From Nocardia colli (GTDB lineage: Bacteria; Actinomycetota; Actinomycetes; Mycobacteriales; Mycobacteriaceae): a DNA stretch of 64,000 bases. The stretch's first letter is position 1. Every line of letters starts with the position of its first letter. This document shows positions 25,568 to 32,798 of the stretch, one piece after another. Below the pieces are notes generated by a model. That model was not told the DNA's origin and did no database searches. It was given only the letters and a program-made list of their open reading frames with translations. The position numbers and the translations under genes are program-made. The stretch spans positions 1 to 64,000 of the forward strand of contig NZ_VXLC01000033.1 of assembly GCF_008704205.1 (NCBI RefSeq), written 5' to 3'.

Positions 25568-25739
25568 GGCTGCGCCAGGGAACGCTCGACGTACTGCCAA
25601 GGAATGGGCCGATGACTGCCAACGTTCCGGATTTACTTTTTGCCGTAACACGCGAGGGATAAAGTCCGTTGTGTTACAACACATTTGCCGCAGAAGGCGC
25701 TGGAATTTCAGGTTGCCGCGGCCTATCGGGAGGGTTTAT

Positions 25740-26075
25740 ATGCATATCAAAGCTCGGCGGCTCGCGCTGTCGGCAATTGTCATTGCGGCGTCGGCGATCA
25801 CCTTGGGTTTTCCCACTGCGACCGCGGCTGCCGATCCAGGACGCTGCGGAGTTTCCGTGTCGAGTGGGATCGATACGGGGAAGCAGGTCGCGAGTTTCAT
25901 CTATCTCATGCGTAACGACTGCTCGGTGGGTGCGAATTTCCGGGTCTACCAGTACACGCTCGGTCGGGACGCGCAGGCCGGGAACGGTCAGACCTGCAAG
26001 TGGGTCAACGCCCACGACACGGCGACCTTCTGGGATCCGGTCGGTGACCAGACATGGCAACCGCTCAGCTGCTGA
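25740..26075 (+). CDS. Small secreted four-cysteine protein, copy 1, 111 aa
   Basis: Signal peptide MHIKARRLALSAIVIAASAITLG followed by cleavage near ATAAA-DPG. The mature chain is about 79 residues with four cysteines, in GRCGVSV, NDCSV, TCKWV and a C-terminal LSC, suiting two disulfides. GGGAGG precedes the ATG at good spacing. I do not recognise a named family. The gene 28 bp downstream is a clear paralogue with the same cysteine pattern. Base composition at the start and upstream is lower in GC than most of the window. Confidence 0.75.
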   Translation: MHIKARRLALSAIVIAASAITLGFPTATAAADPGRCGVSVSSGIDTGKQVASFIYLMRNDCSVGANFRVYQYTLGRDAQAGNGQTCKWVNAHDTATFWDPVGDQTWQPLSC

Positions 26076-26103
26076 AAACTGATCCACCCCAGAAGGAATG
26101 ACA

Positions 26104-26412
26104 GTGAAAAACATCAAGCGCGTAGCCGCGTCGGTTGCCGGGATTACGGCAATCGCTGGAATCTTCGTCATCGCCGCACCGACCATCGCCCAGGCGGATC
26201 CCGGTCGCTGCGGGGTCTCCGTAGAAGGTCCGGCCAACTCCGGATCCCAATGGGCATACTTCGTTCGGAACGATTGCTCCAGCAATATTCAGGTCAAGGT
26301 TCACCTTTACAACCTCGACAAAGACACCTCGTGCCACTGGATTGTGCCCGGTGAAACGGTCGCCTTGTTCTCGAACTATATCGATAATAACTGGCAAGCG
26401 GTCGCTTGCTGA
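26104..26412 (+). CDS. Small secreted four-cysteine protein, copy 2, 102 aa
   Basis: Paralogue of the preceding gene: a signal peptide (AASVAGITAIAGIFVIAAPTI) ends at AQA-DPGRCGVSV, and the mature part shares DPGRCGVSV, FVRNDCS, a Cys-X-Trp motif (SCHWIVPGETV, versus TCKWVNAHDT) and a C-terminal Cys (QAVAC). GTG 26104 is preferred to ATG 26098, since AGAAGGA would otherwise abut the start. It is probably co-transcribed with copy 1. Function unknown; secreted effector, inhibitor or surface protein are all possible. Confidence 0.75.
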   Translation: MKNIKRVAASVAGITAIAGIFVIAAPTIAQADPGRCGVSVEGPANSGSQWAYFVRNDCSSNIQVKVHLYNLDKDTSCHWIVPGETVALFSNYIDNNWQAVAC

Positions 26413-26430
26413 GGCCGATCGACCGCTGAG

Positions 26431-26467
26431 GATGCGTCGAGCTCGTCTCCGGCCGGCTCGACGCATC
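26431..26467 (+). terminator. Hairpin after the secreted-protein pair
   Basis: Perfect 12-bp inverted repeat GATGCGTCGAGC / GCTCGACGCATC with a 13-base loop, 19 bp after the stop. It has no T-run. Confidence 0.5.
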
Positions 26468-26676
26468 GGAGCGCCATGTCCAAGCGCTGACGGAGTACAT
26501 CAAGGGTTGGCAGCCGTGATCCTGGCATTGGCAATGTGAGGTGAGCTTGTGTCGCTCTCACCACGCCAGTAAACGAATCACGGTGAGCGGGACCGGTCCG
26601 CAATGCGGGGCGCGCTTCTATCGTGGGCCACGCCACATATAAGCCGCCACGCATGACTAGCGCAGGGGACCAACCG

Positions 26677-27171
26677 ATGACTGTGACCGACGAGTACCTG
26701 CAGAACAACGCTACCTACGCGAGCACCTTCACCGGGCCGCTGCCCTTGCCGCCGGCCAAGCAGGTCGCGGTGGTCGCGTGCATGGACGCCAGACTGAATG
26801 TCTATGGCGCGCTGGGTATCAACGAGGGGGAGTCGCACGTCATCCGCAACGCGGGCGGCGTGATCACCGCGGACGAGATCCGGTCGCTCGCGATCAGCCA
26901 GCGCCTGCTCGGCACTCGCGAGATCATCCTGATCCACCACACCGACTGCGGCATGCTGACTTTCACCGACGACGACTTCAAGTCCTCGATCCAGCAGGAC
27001 GTCGGGATCAAGCCGGAGTGGGCCGCCGAGGCGTTCTCCGATCTGGAAACCGATGTGCGGCAATCGATTGCCCGCATCGTCGCCAGCCCGTTCGTGCCGC
27101 ACAAGGACTCCATCCGCGGCTTCATCTTCGACGTGGCCACCGGCAAGCTGAACGAGGTGCTCGCCGACTGA
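26677..27171 (+). CDS. canA: Beta-carbonic anhydrase, 164 aa
   Basis: Type II-like beta-carbonic anhydrase closely resembling M. tuberculosis Rv1284. Zinc ligands are Cys35 and Asp37/Arg39 dyad in VVACMDARLNVYG, His88 and Cys91 in ILIHHTDCGMLTFTDDDF. The C-terminal GFIFDVATGKLNEV is characteristic. It catalyses CO2 hydration. ATG 26677 lies seven bases after AGGGGA; an upstream in-frame ATG gives a non-conserved extension. It is monocistronic with a strong terminator. Confidence 0.93.
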   Translation: MTVTDEYLQNNATYASTFTGPLPLPPAKQVAVVACMDARLNVYGALGINEGESHVIRNAGGVITADEIRSLAISQRLLGTREIILIHHTDCGMLTFTDDDFKSSIQQDVGIKPEWAAEAFSDLETDVRQSIARIVASPFVPHKDSIRGFIFDVATGKLNEVLAD

Positions 27172-27185
27172 TCCGCACGCACGTC

Positions 27186-27217
27186 ACGAGATCCGGGTCC
27201 ACGGACCCGGATCTCGT
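27186..27217 (+). terminator. Terminator after carbonic anhydrase
   Basis: Perfect 15-bp stem ACGAGATCCGGGTCC / GGACCCGGATCTCGT separated by two bases, followed by CGTTTC. Confidence 0.8.
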
Positions 27218-27390
27218 CGTTTCACCACCCGACACGCCGCCCGGACACGCGCTCCCGACATGTCGGCTGCGTGACACGCGGCTGAACATGTGCCGCACGG
27301 CACCGGCCGTGATCGGCCGAACTGTCGCCCAGAGCCCCCTGAGCTGCACGAACGCTACCGGCCGGTAGACAAATCGGGCACCGAATATGG

Positions 27391-27419
27391 TTGCTATTGC
27401 GCTCGGATGTCCCTATCCT
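27391..27419 (+). promoter_or_regulatory. Putative sigma-70-type promoter of the Leu leader unit
   Basis: TTGCTA (27391-27396) and TATCCT (27414-27419) spaced by 17 bp, about 90 bp upstream of the leader peptide. Much of the rest of the 27218-27507 gap shows nothing I can identify. Confidence 0.45.
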
Positions 27420-27507
27420 CAAGCGCGTGTCGATTCCCGCCGCCCGCCTCAGCGCAGCGCTCAATGTCGCAGACCGCGACAGCGCTGGGCTAATTCCGCT
27501 TACCGCG

Positions 27508-27561
27508 ATGGTGGCGGCGCGGCGACTTCTCCTCGTAGTAACCCGCCGTAGCGGGGTCTGA
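27508..27561 (+). CDS. Leucine/valine-rich leader peptide, 17 aa
   Basis: Encodes MVAARRLLLVVTRRSGV and a stop. The run Leu-Leu-Leu-Val-Val in a tiny reading frame followed by alternative RNA stems is the mark of a branched-chain amino-acid attenuation leader. No strong ribosome site is visible. The downstream gene encodes a LeuA regulatory-domain protein, which fits leucine-responsive control. It belongs with the attenuator at 27542-27658. Confidence 0.6.
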   Translation: MVAARRLLLVVTRRSGV

Positions 27562-27658
27562 TTCGGACCGGCCCCCTCGCTGCGGGCTGAACGACTTGTT
27601 AGTGCTGGTCCCCTCTGTCAACTGAGCCACGACATTCCTCGGGAAGACCTACTTTCAA
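27542..27658 (+). promoter_or_regulatory. Putative transcription/translation attenuator (Leu leader RNA)
   Basis: Leader RNA downstream of the Leu codons can form alternative pairings. CCCGC-CGTA-GCGGG (27542-27555) lies inside the leader peptide end; that arm can also pair with CCCCCTCGCTGCGGG (27572-27586). A competing pair is GGACC (27565-27569) with GGTCC (27607-27611). Ribosome stalling on the Leu codons would change which forms. The details are inferred from inspection only. Confidence 0.45.
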
Positions 27659-28093
27659 ATGACAATCCTCACTCTCGATACCCATGCCTTCCATGCTGCC
27701 GCGCCCAAGGGCCTCCGGCACGAAAGCGCCGAACTCACCCCGGCGCAATTCCACGACCGCTACTGCGAGCACACCGGGCCGATTCGGCTCGGCGACTGGT
27801 CGCCAGCGGGTAGCCGCACCGCCGATTTCGCGGTGACGCTGGAATTCGCCGACCACCTGCGCACGGTCGTCGCGTCCGGCAGCCTCGTGGCGGCGATGAC
27901 CTCGGCCCTCTACGAGGAGGGCTACCACGTCGAAATCCTGCAGTTCCACCAGCGTCGCACCAGCGAAGGCACCGCGACCTTCGTGCAGTGCGAATGCAAC
28001 GGCAGGCGGGGCTGGGGTGCGGCACTGGCCGACGACAGCTCCGAATCGACCGTTCGCGCGATGATTGCCGGCGTCAACAAGCTCGGTAGCTGA
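27659..28093 (+). CDS. Stand-alone LeuA-type regulatory (LeuA_dimer) domain protein, 144 aa
   Basis: Resembles only the C-terminal regulatory domain of 2-isopropylmalate synthase. It has LTPAQFHDRYCEHTGPIRLGDW (LeuA: EMWDAFAEEYLAPVRPLE), a strand pair DFAVTLEFADHLRTVVASGSG-like region, ALYEEGYHVEILQFHQRR, and GWGAALADDSSESTVRAMIAGVNKLGS at the end (LeuA: VWGVGI...TTASLRAVVSAVNRA). The TIM-barrel catalytic domain is absent. In LeuA this domain binds leucine for feedback inhibition, so this protein may sense leucine or modulate LeuA or another enzyme. It lies behind a Leu-rich leader peptide, as true leuA genes often do. Confidence 0.8.
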   Translation: MTILTLDTHAFHAAAPKGLRHESAELTPAQFHDRYCEHTGPIRLGDWSPAGSRTADFAVTLEFADHLRTVVASGSLVAAMTSALYEEGYHVEILQFHQRRTSEGTATFVQCECNGRRGWGAALADDSSESTVRAMIAGVNKLGS

Positions 28094-28101
28094 CCGACAA
28101 C

Positions 28102-28141
28102 AAAAGGGCCGTTCCGCTCGGTTGAGCGGGACGGCCCTTTT
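28102..28141. terminator. Bidirectional intrinsic terminator
   Basis: Long stem AAAAGGGCCGTTCCGCTC / GAGCGGGACGGCCCTTTT with one mismatch and a four-base loop, flanked by A and T runs so that it works in both directions. It lies between the convergent LeuA-domain gene and trxA. Confidence 0.9.
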
Positions 28142-28154
28142 CGGTTCGGCGAGA

Positions 28155-28529
28155 TTACTGCTCGGCGCCGGCCTGCTGCTCGGCGAGCTGCTTGCGCACC
28201 TCGTCCATGTCCAGCTCCTTCACCTGGGTGACCAGGTCTTCCAGCGCGGCGGGCGGCAGGGCGCCGGGCTGCGCGAACACCAGCACGCCCTCGCGGAAGG
28301 CCATGATGGTCGGGATGGAGCGGATGTTGGCGGCGGCCGCGAGCCCCTGCTCGGACTCGGTGTCGACCTTGCCGTGCACGACATCGGAGTGCTTCTCCGA
28401 AGAGGCCTCGAAGGTCGGCGCGAAGCTCTTGCACGGGCCGCACCACTCAGCCCAGAAATCGACGAGTACCACGTCGTTTCCGGTGACTACCTCATCAAAA
28501 TTCTGCTGGGTCAGCGTCTGGGTGGCCAT
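28155..28529 (-). CDS. trxA: Thioredoxin, 124 aa
   Basis: Thioredoxin fold with active site WCGPC (29-33, in VDFWAEWCGPCKSFAPTF), the cis-proline loop IRSIPTIMAF and the closing helix. It has a C-terminal Glu/Gln-rich extension (DEVRKQLAEQQAGAEQ) of about 15 residues beyond the core. It is a cytoplasmic dithiol reductant. The wording of the neighbourhood (terminator on the 3' side, divergent dehydrogenase on the 5' side) suggests its own transcript. Confidence 0.93.
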   Translation of the reverse strand: MATQTLTQQNFDEVVTGNDVVLVDFWAEWCGPCKSFAPTFEASSEKHSDVVHGKVDTESEQGLAAAANIRSIPTIMAFREGVLVFAQPGALPPAALEDLVTQVKELDMDEVRKQLAEQQAGAEQ

Positions 28530-28804
28530 GACGTCCTCTCGTATACGGTGTGCCAGCTACAACGCCGACAGTTCCCTATATCTTCCACGGCCGAAGGCGC
28601 GCGGACATTACTCACCCGCGATCATCGACCGTCCTTACTAGGGTTCTTCCCCGGCAAGCGCCGCCTGACACCCCGGGATCCGATCTCCAGAAAATAGCCA
28701 TCCGCGAACACGCGGTGGGCCGGTGCGCCGACCCGCTCAGCGCGGCGCGAAGATGAGGCAGTGAACGAGTGTGGCGTGCGACCCATGACAACAGGGCCGA
28801 AGTC

Positions 28805-29884
28805 GTGACCGAATCGGCATTGCGGCTCGGCCTCATCGACGGCGACGGCATCGGACCGGAAGTCGTCCGCGCCGCTCGGCAGGTCGTCGACGAGGCCGTC
28901 TCGGCGGCCGGCGGCGCGCCGATCGACTGGGTGCCGCTGCTCATGGGCCACCGGGCCATCGAGGAACACAGCGACCCGCTGCCGGAATCGACGCTGACCG
29001 CGCTCGACGGCGTGGACGCCTGGATCCTCGGCCCGCACGACAACGCCGCCTACCCGGCCGAACACCGCACCGCGGTCGCGCCGGGCGGCGCAATTCGCAA
29101 GCGGTTCGGGCTCTACGCCAACATCCGCCCGGCCCGCGCGTTCACCGGCATCCGGGCGACCGCGCCGAAAATCGACCTGGTCATCGTGCGAGAGAACAGC
29201 GAAGGCTTCTACGCCGATCGCAACATGTTCGCCGGATCGGGCGAGTTCCGCCCGACCGAGGACGTCGCCATGATGGTCGGCGTGGTGACCAGGCAGGCCT
29301 GCGAGCGGATCGCCCACGAAGCGTTCCGGCTCGCCTCGGCCCGGCGCAAACGGCTGACCATCGTGCACAAGGCCAACGTGCTGCCGATGACCATGGGCCT
29401 GTTCCGCGACGTCTGCTATGAAATTGCCCACGCCTATCCGGGCGTCGAGGTCACCGACGAACACGTCGACGCCACGGCCGCCCATCTGGTCCGCGCCGCC
29501 GCCGACTACGACGTCCTGGTGACCGAAAACCTCTTCGGCGACATCCTCTCCGACCTCGCCGGCGAACTGAGCGGTTCGCTCGGCCTGGCCGCCTCGCTCA
29601 ACTGCTCGGCCACCCACGCCATGGCACAGGCCGTGCACGGCGCGGCGCCCACCATCGCGGGGCACAACCGGGCCAACCCCGCCGCGCTGCAACTGTCCTC
29701 GGCAATGCTGTTGCGTTGGTTGGGGACTCGCGATAGCAAAAGCACACTGCTGCACGCCGCGGAGCGGGTAGAACGAGCCGTCGCGGCCACGTTCGAAGCG
29801 GGCATCGCCACCGCGGACCTGGGCGGACTGGCGTCGACCAGCGAGTTCACCGAACAAGTTTGTGCTAGGGTCCACCGCCGGTAG
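28805..29884 (+). CDS. Isocitrate/isopropylmalate dehydrogenase family protein, 359 aa
   Basis: Beta-decarboxylating dehydrogenase with the family landmarks GLIDGDGIGPEVV, RKRFGLYANIRPARA, VIVRENSEGFYADRN, the catalytic lysine in IVHKANVLPMT and metal site ENLFGDILSDLAGELSGSLGLAASLN. RENSEGFYA and the overall length suit 3-isopropylmalate dehydrogenase-like or tartrate dehydrogenase-like members more than bacterial NADP-isocitrate dehydrogenase. Its nearness to the LeuA-domain gene hints at a leucine or 2-alkylmalate link, but this is weak. GTG 28805 follows AGGG at eight bases; a GTG at 28769 gives a longer form. Confidence 0.82.
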   Translation: MTESALRLGLIDGDGIGPEVVRAARQVVDEAVSAAGGAPIDWVPLLMGHRAIEEHSDPLPESTLTALDGVDAWILGPHDNAAYPAEHRTAVAPGGAIRKRFGLYANIRPARAFTGIRATAPKIDLVIVRENSEGFYADRNMFAGSGEFRPTEDVAMMVGVVTRQACERIAHEAFRLASARRKRLTIVHKANVLPMTMGLFRDVCYEIAHAYPGVEVTDEHVDATAAHLVRAAADYDVLVTENLFGDILSDLAGELSGSLGLAASLNCSATHAMAQAVHGAAPTIAGHNRANPAALQLSSAMLLRWLGTRDSKSTLLHAAERVERAVAATFEAGIATADLGGLASTSEFTEQVCARVHRR

Positions 29885-30024
29885 TCAGAGTGTGCTAGCC
29901 CGGAGTGTTCAGCAAGGAACGGATGAAAGTTCCGTTACTGTCCAGCACGAAGCGTCTCGGTCGCTTAGATTGCCAACGGGTGGTGACACCCGGGTTTCTT
30001 GAATCCGAAATGTGGAGGGCTGCT

Positions 30025-30927
30025 GTGTCTGTTCGATCGGTTCTTGGCAGGCGCGCCCTGCAGGCGGTGTGCGTACTCGCCGTAGGCGCACTTGCCCTGA
30101 CGGGCTGTAGTAATTCCGAAGACTCCGGACCAGCGGTCGAGAAGGTGAAGGTCGACAAGGTCGACTCCATCGCGGCGCAGCTCCCCGACAAGATCAAGCA
30201 GTCCGGCAAGCTCGTTGTCGGCGTCAACGTTCCGTACCAGCCCAACGAGTACAAGGACCCGAGCGGCAAGATCGTCGGCTATGACGTCGACTTGATGGAT
30301 GCCGTCGCCGCCACCCTGGGTGTGAAGGCCGAGTACCTCGAGTCCGCCTTCGAGAAGATCATCCCGACGATCCAGGCCGGCACCTACGACGTGGGCATGT
30401 CCTCGATCACCGACACCAAGGAGCGCGAAGCGCAGGTCGATTTCGCGACCTACTTCAACGTGCGCACCCAGTGGGCGCAACAAAAGGGCAAGCCGATCGA
30501 CCCGGACAACGCCTGCGGCAAGCGGGTGGCGGTGCAGGCCACCACCATCCAGGACACCGACGAGCTCCCGGACAAGAGCAAGAAGTGCGTCGCCGAAGGC
30601 AAGCCCGCCATCGACATCAAGTCGTTCGAGGAGCAGAGCGCCGCGACCAACGCGCTGGTGCTCGGCCAGGTCGACGGCATGGCCGCCGATCTGCCGGTGA
30701 CCGTGTACGCGATCCAGAAGAGCGACGGCAAGATCGAGAAGTCCGGCGCGGCGTACGGTGCCGCCCTCTACGGCTGGGCCACGCCGAAGGGCTCGCCGCT
30801 GGCCGCCGTGTTGCAGAAGGCCGTGCAGAGCCTGATCGACAACGGCAAGTACCTGGAGATCGCCAAGAACTGGGGCGTCGAGGAAGGCGCACTCACCAAG
30901 TCGGTCGTCAACGGCGCAACGAGCTGA
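30025..30927 (+). CDS. Polar amino-acid ABC importer, binding lipoprotein, 300 aa
   Basis: Family 3 solute-binding protein anchored as a lipoprotein (signal ending LALTGC, lipidated Cys28). The SBP_bac_3 core has KLVVGVNVPYQPNEYKDPSG, GYDVDLMDAVAATLGVKAEY and TYDVGMSSITDTKEREAQVDF. It binds a polar amino acid, not specified further. GTG 30025 lies seven bases after GGAGG; the longer frame is rejected. It is first gene of a three-gene importer operon; the permease follows three bases after the stop. Confidence 0.92.
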   Translation: MSVRSVLGRRALQAVCVLAVGALALTGCSNSEDSGPAVEKVKVDKVDSIAAQLPDKIKQSGKLVVGVNVPYQPNEYKDPSGKIVGYDVDLMDAVAATLGVKAEYLESAFEKIIPTIQAGTYDVGMSSITDTKEREAQVDFATYFNVRTQWAQQKGKPIDPDNACGKRVAVQATTIQDTDELPDKSKKCVAEGKPAIDIKSFEEQSAATNALVLGQVDGMAADLPVTVYAIQKSDGKIEKSGAAYGAALYGWATPKGSPLAAVLQKAVQSLIDNGKYLEIAKNWGVEEGALTKSVVNGATS

Positions 30928-30930
30928 TCG

Positions 30931-31890
30931 ATGACGTCGAACGAAACCATGCCGGAGCCCGGTGACCCCGGGCCCGGCGGGGCAGACCTATCCCAGGAAC
31001 CGGAACCGATCAAAGCGGTTCCGCTGCGCAGGCCCGGCCGGTGGATCGCCGCCGCGGTCATCCTGGTTCTCGTCGGACTCTTCATCTACGGCGCCGCGAC
31101 GAACGACGCCTACCAGTGGTCGACCTACCGCAAGTACCTGTTCGACAGCAGGATCGTCAACGGTGCGGTGGTCACCCTCGAACTGACCGTGCTCGCCATG
31201 GCGATCGCCGTCTCGCTGGGCACGTTGCTCGCGGTCATGCGGTTGTCCCCGAACCCGGTGCTCCGCGCCGCGGCCTGGGTGTATCTCTGGATCTTCCGTG
31301 GCACACCGGTTTTCGTGCAGTTGGTGTTCTGGGGCCTGTTCCCCTCGCTGTACAAGCACATCGTGCTCGGCATCCCCTGGGGCCCGCACCTGATCGACCT
31401 GGACGTGCAGAGCATGCAGGCGGCGTTCACCTTCGCGGTGATCGGCCTCGGCCTCAACGAGGCCGCCTACATGGCCGAAATCGTCCGTGCCGGAATCAAT
31501 TCCGTCGGTGAAGGGCAGCGCGAGGCGTCGACCGCGCTGGGCATGTCCTGGAGCCTGACCATGCGCAGGACCGTGCTGCCACAGGCCATGCGGGTGATCA
31601 TCCCGCCGACCGGCAACGAGCTCATCGGCATGCTGAAGACCACCTCGCTGGTCACCGCACTCCCGCTGAGCACCGACCTCTACGGCCGCGCCCGCGAGAT
31701 CTACGGGGTGAACTTCCAGCCGATTCCGCTGCTGCTGGTCACCGCGACGTGGTACCTCGCGATCACCAGCGTGCTGATGGTCGGGCAGTACTACCTGGAG
31801 CGCTACTACTCGCGCGGCCTGTCCCGGCAGCTGACCGGCAAGCAATTGCAGGACCTTGCCGACGCCCAGACGATTGTGAAGGCGAAATGA
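30931..31890 (+). CDS. Polar amino-acid ABC importer, permease, 319 aa
   Basis: HisM/GlnP-type membrane permease. After a Pro/Gly-rich cytoplasmic N-terminus (about 35 residues) comes a membrane segment (WIAAAVILVLVGLFIYGAA), then the transport domain with five more segments. The family signature is NGAVVTLELTVLAMAIAVSLG near residue 75 and the EAA loop EGQREASTALGMSWSLTMRRTVLPQA. WIFRGTPVFVQLVFW is typical. One permease gene only, so it probably forms a homodimer. It overlaps the ATPase start (ATGA). Confidence 0.92.
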   Translation: MTSNETMPEPGDPGPGGADLSQEPEPIKAVPLRRPGRWIAAAVILVLVGLFIYGAATNDAYQWSTYRKYLFDSRIVNGAVVTLELTVLAMAIAVSLGTLLAVMRLSPNPVLRAAAWVYLWIFRGTPVFVQLVFWGLFPSLYKHIVLGIPWGPHLIDLDVQSMQAAFTFAVIGLGLNEAAYMAEIVRAGINSVGEGQREASTALGMSWSLTMRRTVLPQAMRVIIPPTGNELIGMLKTTSLVTALPLSTDLYGRAREIYGVNFQPIPLLLVTATWYLAITSVLMVGQYYLERYYSRGLSRQLTGKQLQDLADAQTIVKAK

Positions 31891-32672
31891 GCACGGACAG
31901 CGTCAAAGACGCTCAACCCATGATCCTCGCCGACCGGGTCTGCAAGAACTTCGGCGCATTGCAGGTACTCAAAGGCGTCTCGCTGGAGATCGGCCGCGGC
32001 GAGGTGCTGTGCGTGATCGGGCCTTCCGGCTCGGGCAAGTCCACCTTCCTGCGCTGCATCAACCACCTCGAAGAGGTCAACGCCGGCCGGCTCTACGTGG
32101 ACGGCGAACTCGTCGGCTACGAGGAGAAGAACGGCAAGCTCTACGAGCTGCACCCGCGCGAGGCCGCCCGGCAGCGCCGCGAAATCGGCATGGTGTTCCA
32201 GCATTTCAATCTGTTCCCGCATCGCACGGTGCTGGAGAACGTGATCGAGGCGCCGACCCAGGTCAAGAAGGTGCCCAAGGCCGAAGCGGTGGCCAAGGCG
32301 CAGGAGCTGCTCGATCGAGTCGGCTTGGCGGAGAAGGCGAATGCCTATCCGGCGCAGCTGTCCGGCGGGCAGCAGCAGCGGGTCGCCATCGCCCGCGCGC
32401 TGGCCATGGACCCCAAGTTGATGCTGTTCGACGAGCCCACCTCGGCGCTCGACCCTGAACTGGTCGGCGAGGTGCTCCAGGTCATGCGCGAGCTGGCTCA
32501 GTCGGGTATGACCATGGTCGTGGTCACGCACGAAATGGGTTTCGCGCGTGAGGTTGCCGACAAGCTGGTCTTCATGGACGGCGGTGTGATCGTGGAGGCA
32601 GGTGCGCCGCGCGAGCTGCTGGCCAACCCGCAACACGAACGCACTCGAGCATTCCTGTCCCGGCTGCTCTAG
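31887..32672 (+). CDS. Polar amino-acid ABC importer, ATPase, 261 aa
   Basis: GlnQ/HisP-type ATPase. Walker A is GPSGSGKST (45-53), signature QLSGGQQQRVAIARALA, Walker B LMLFDEPTSALDPELVGEV and the H-loop VVVTHEMGFAREV, all intact. It drives uptake through the preceding permease. A small insertion, GELVGYEEKNGKLYEL, after strand 3 is often seen in actinobacterial members. It is the last gene of the operon; a long hairpin element follows. Confidence 0.94.
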   Translation: MSTDSVKDAQPMILADRVCKNFGALQVLKGVSLEIGRGEVLCVIGPSGSGKSTFLRCINHLEEVNAGRLYVDGELVGYEEKNGKLYELHPREAARQRREIGMVFQHFNLFPHRTVLENVIEAPTQVKKVPKAEAVAKAQELLDRVGLAEKANAYPAQLSGGQQQRVAIARALAMDPKLMLFDEPTSALDPELVGEVLQVMRELAQSGMTMVVVTHEMGFAREVADKLVFMDGGVIVEAGAPRELLANPQHERTRAFLSRLL

Positions 32673-32690
32673 GGCGGCCGTTCCAGGGGC

Positions 32691-32772
32691 CTGTACGTCT
32701 CACCGAGCGTCCATGCGGTCCGCGGGGTCCAATTTGCCCTTGCGAACCGCATGGGCGCTCTGTGCGTCTCAC
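32691..32772. repeat. Long hairpin flanked by near-identical direct repeats
   Basis: A 56-bp imperfect hairpin (32705-32760; arms start GAGCGTCCATGCGGT and GAGCGCCCATGCGGT read inward from each end, about four mismatches in 23) is flanked by 13-bp direct repeats CTGTACGTCTCAC (32691-32703) and CTGTGCGTCTCAC (32760-32772). It lies just after the importer operon and could serve as a terminator, but the flanking repeats suggest an inserted element. Confidence 0.65.
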
Positions 32773-32798
32773 AGGGCGTTGCGAGCCATGTGACGGAT

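Noticed and set aside
27218..27507. T-box or other riboswitch before the LeuA-domain gene
   Set aside because: No T-box core sequence or specifier stem was recognised; the leader peptide explains the region better.
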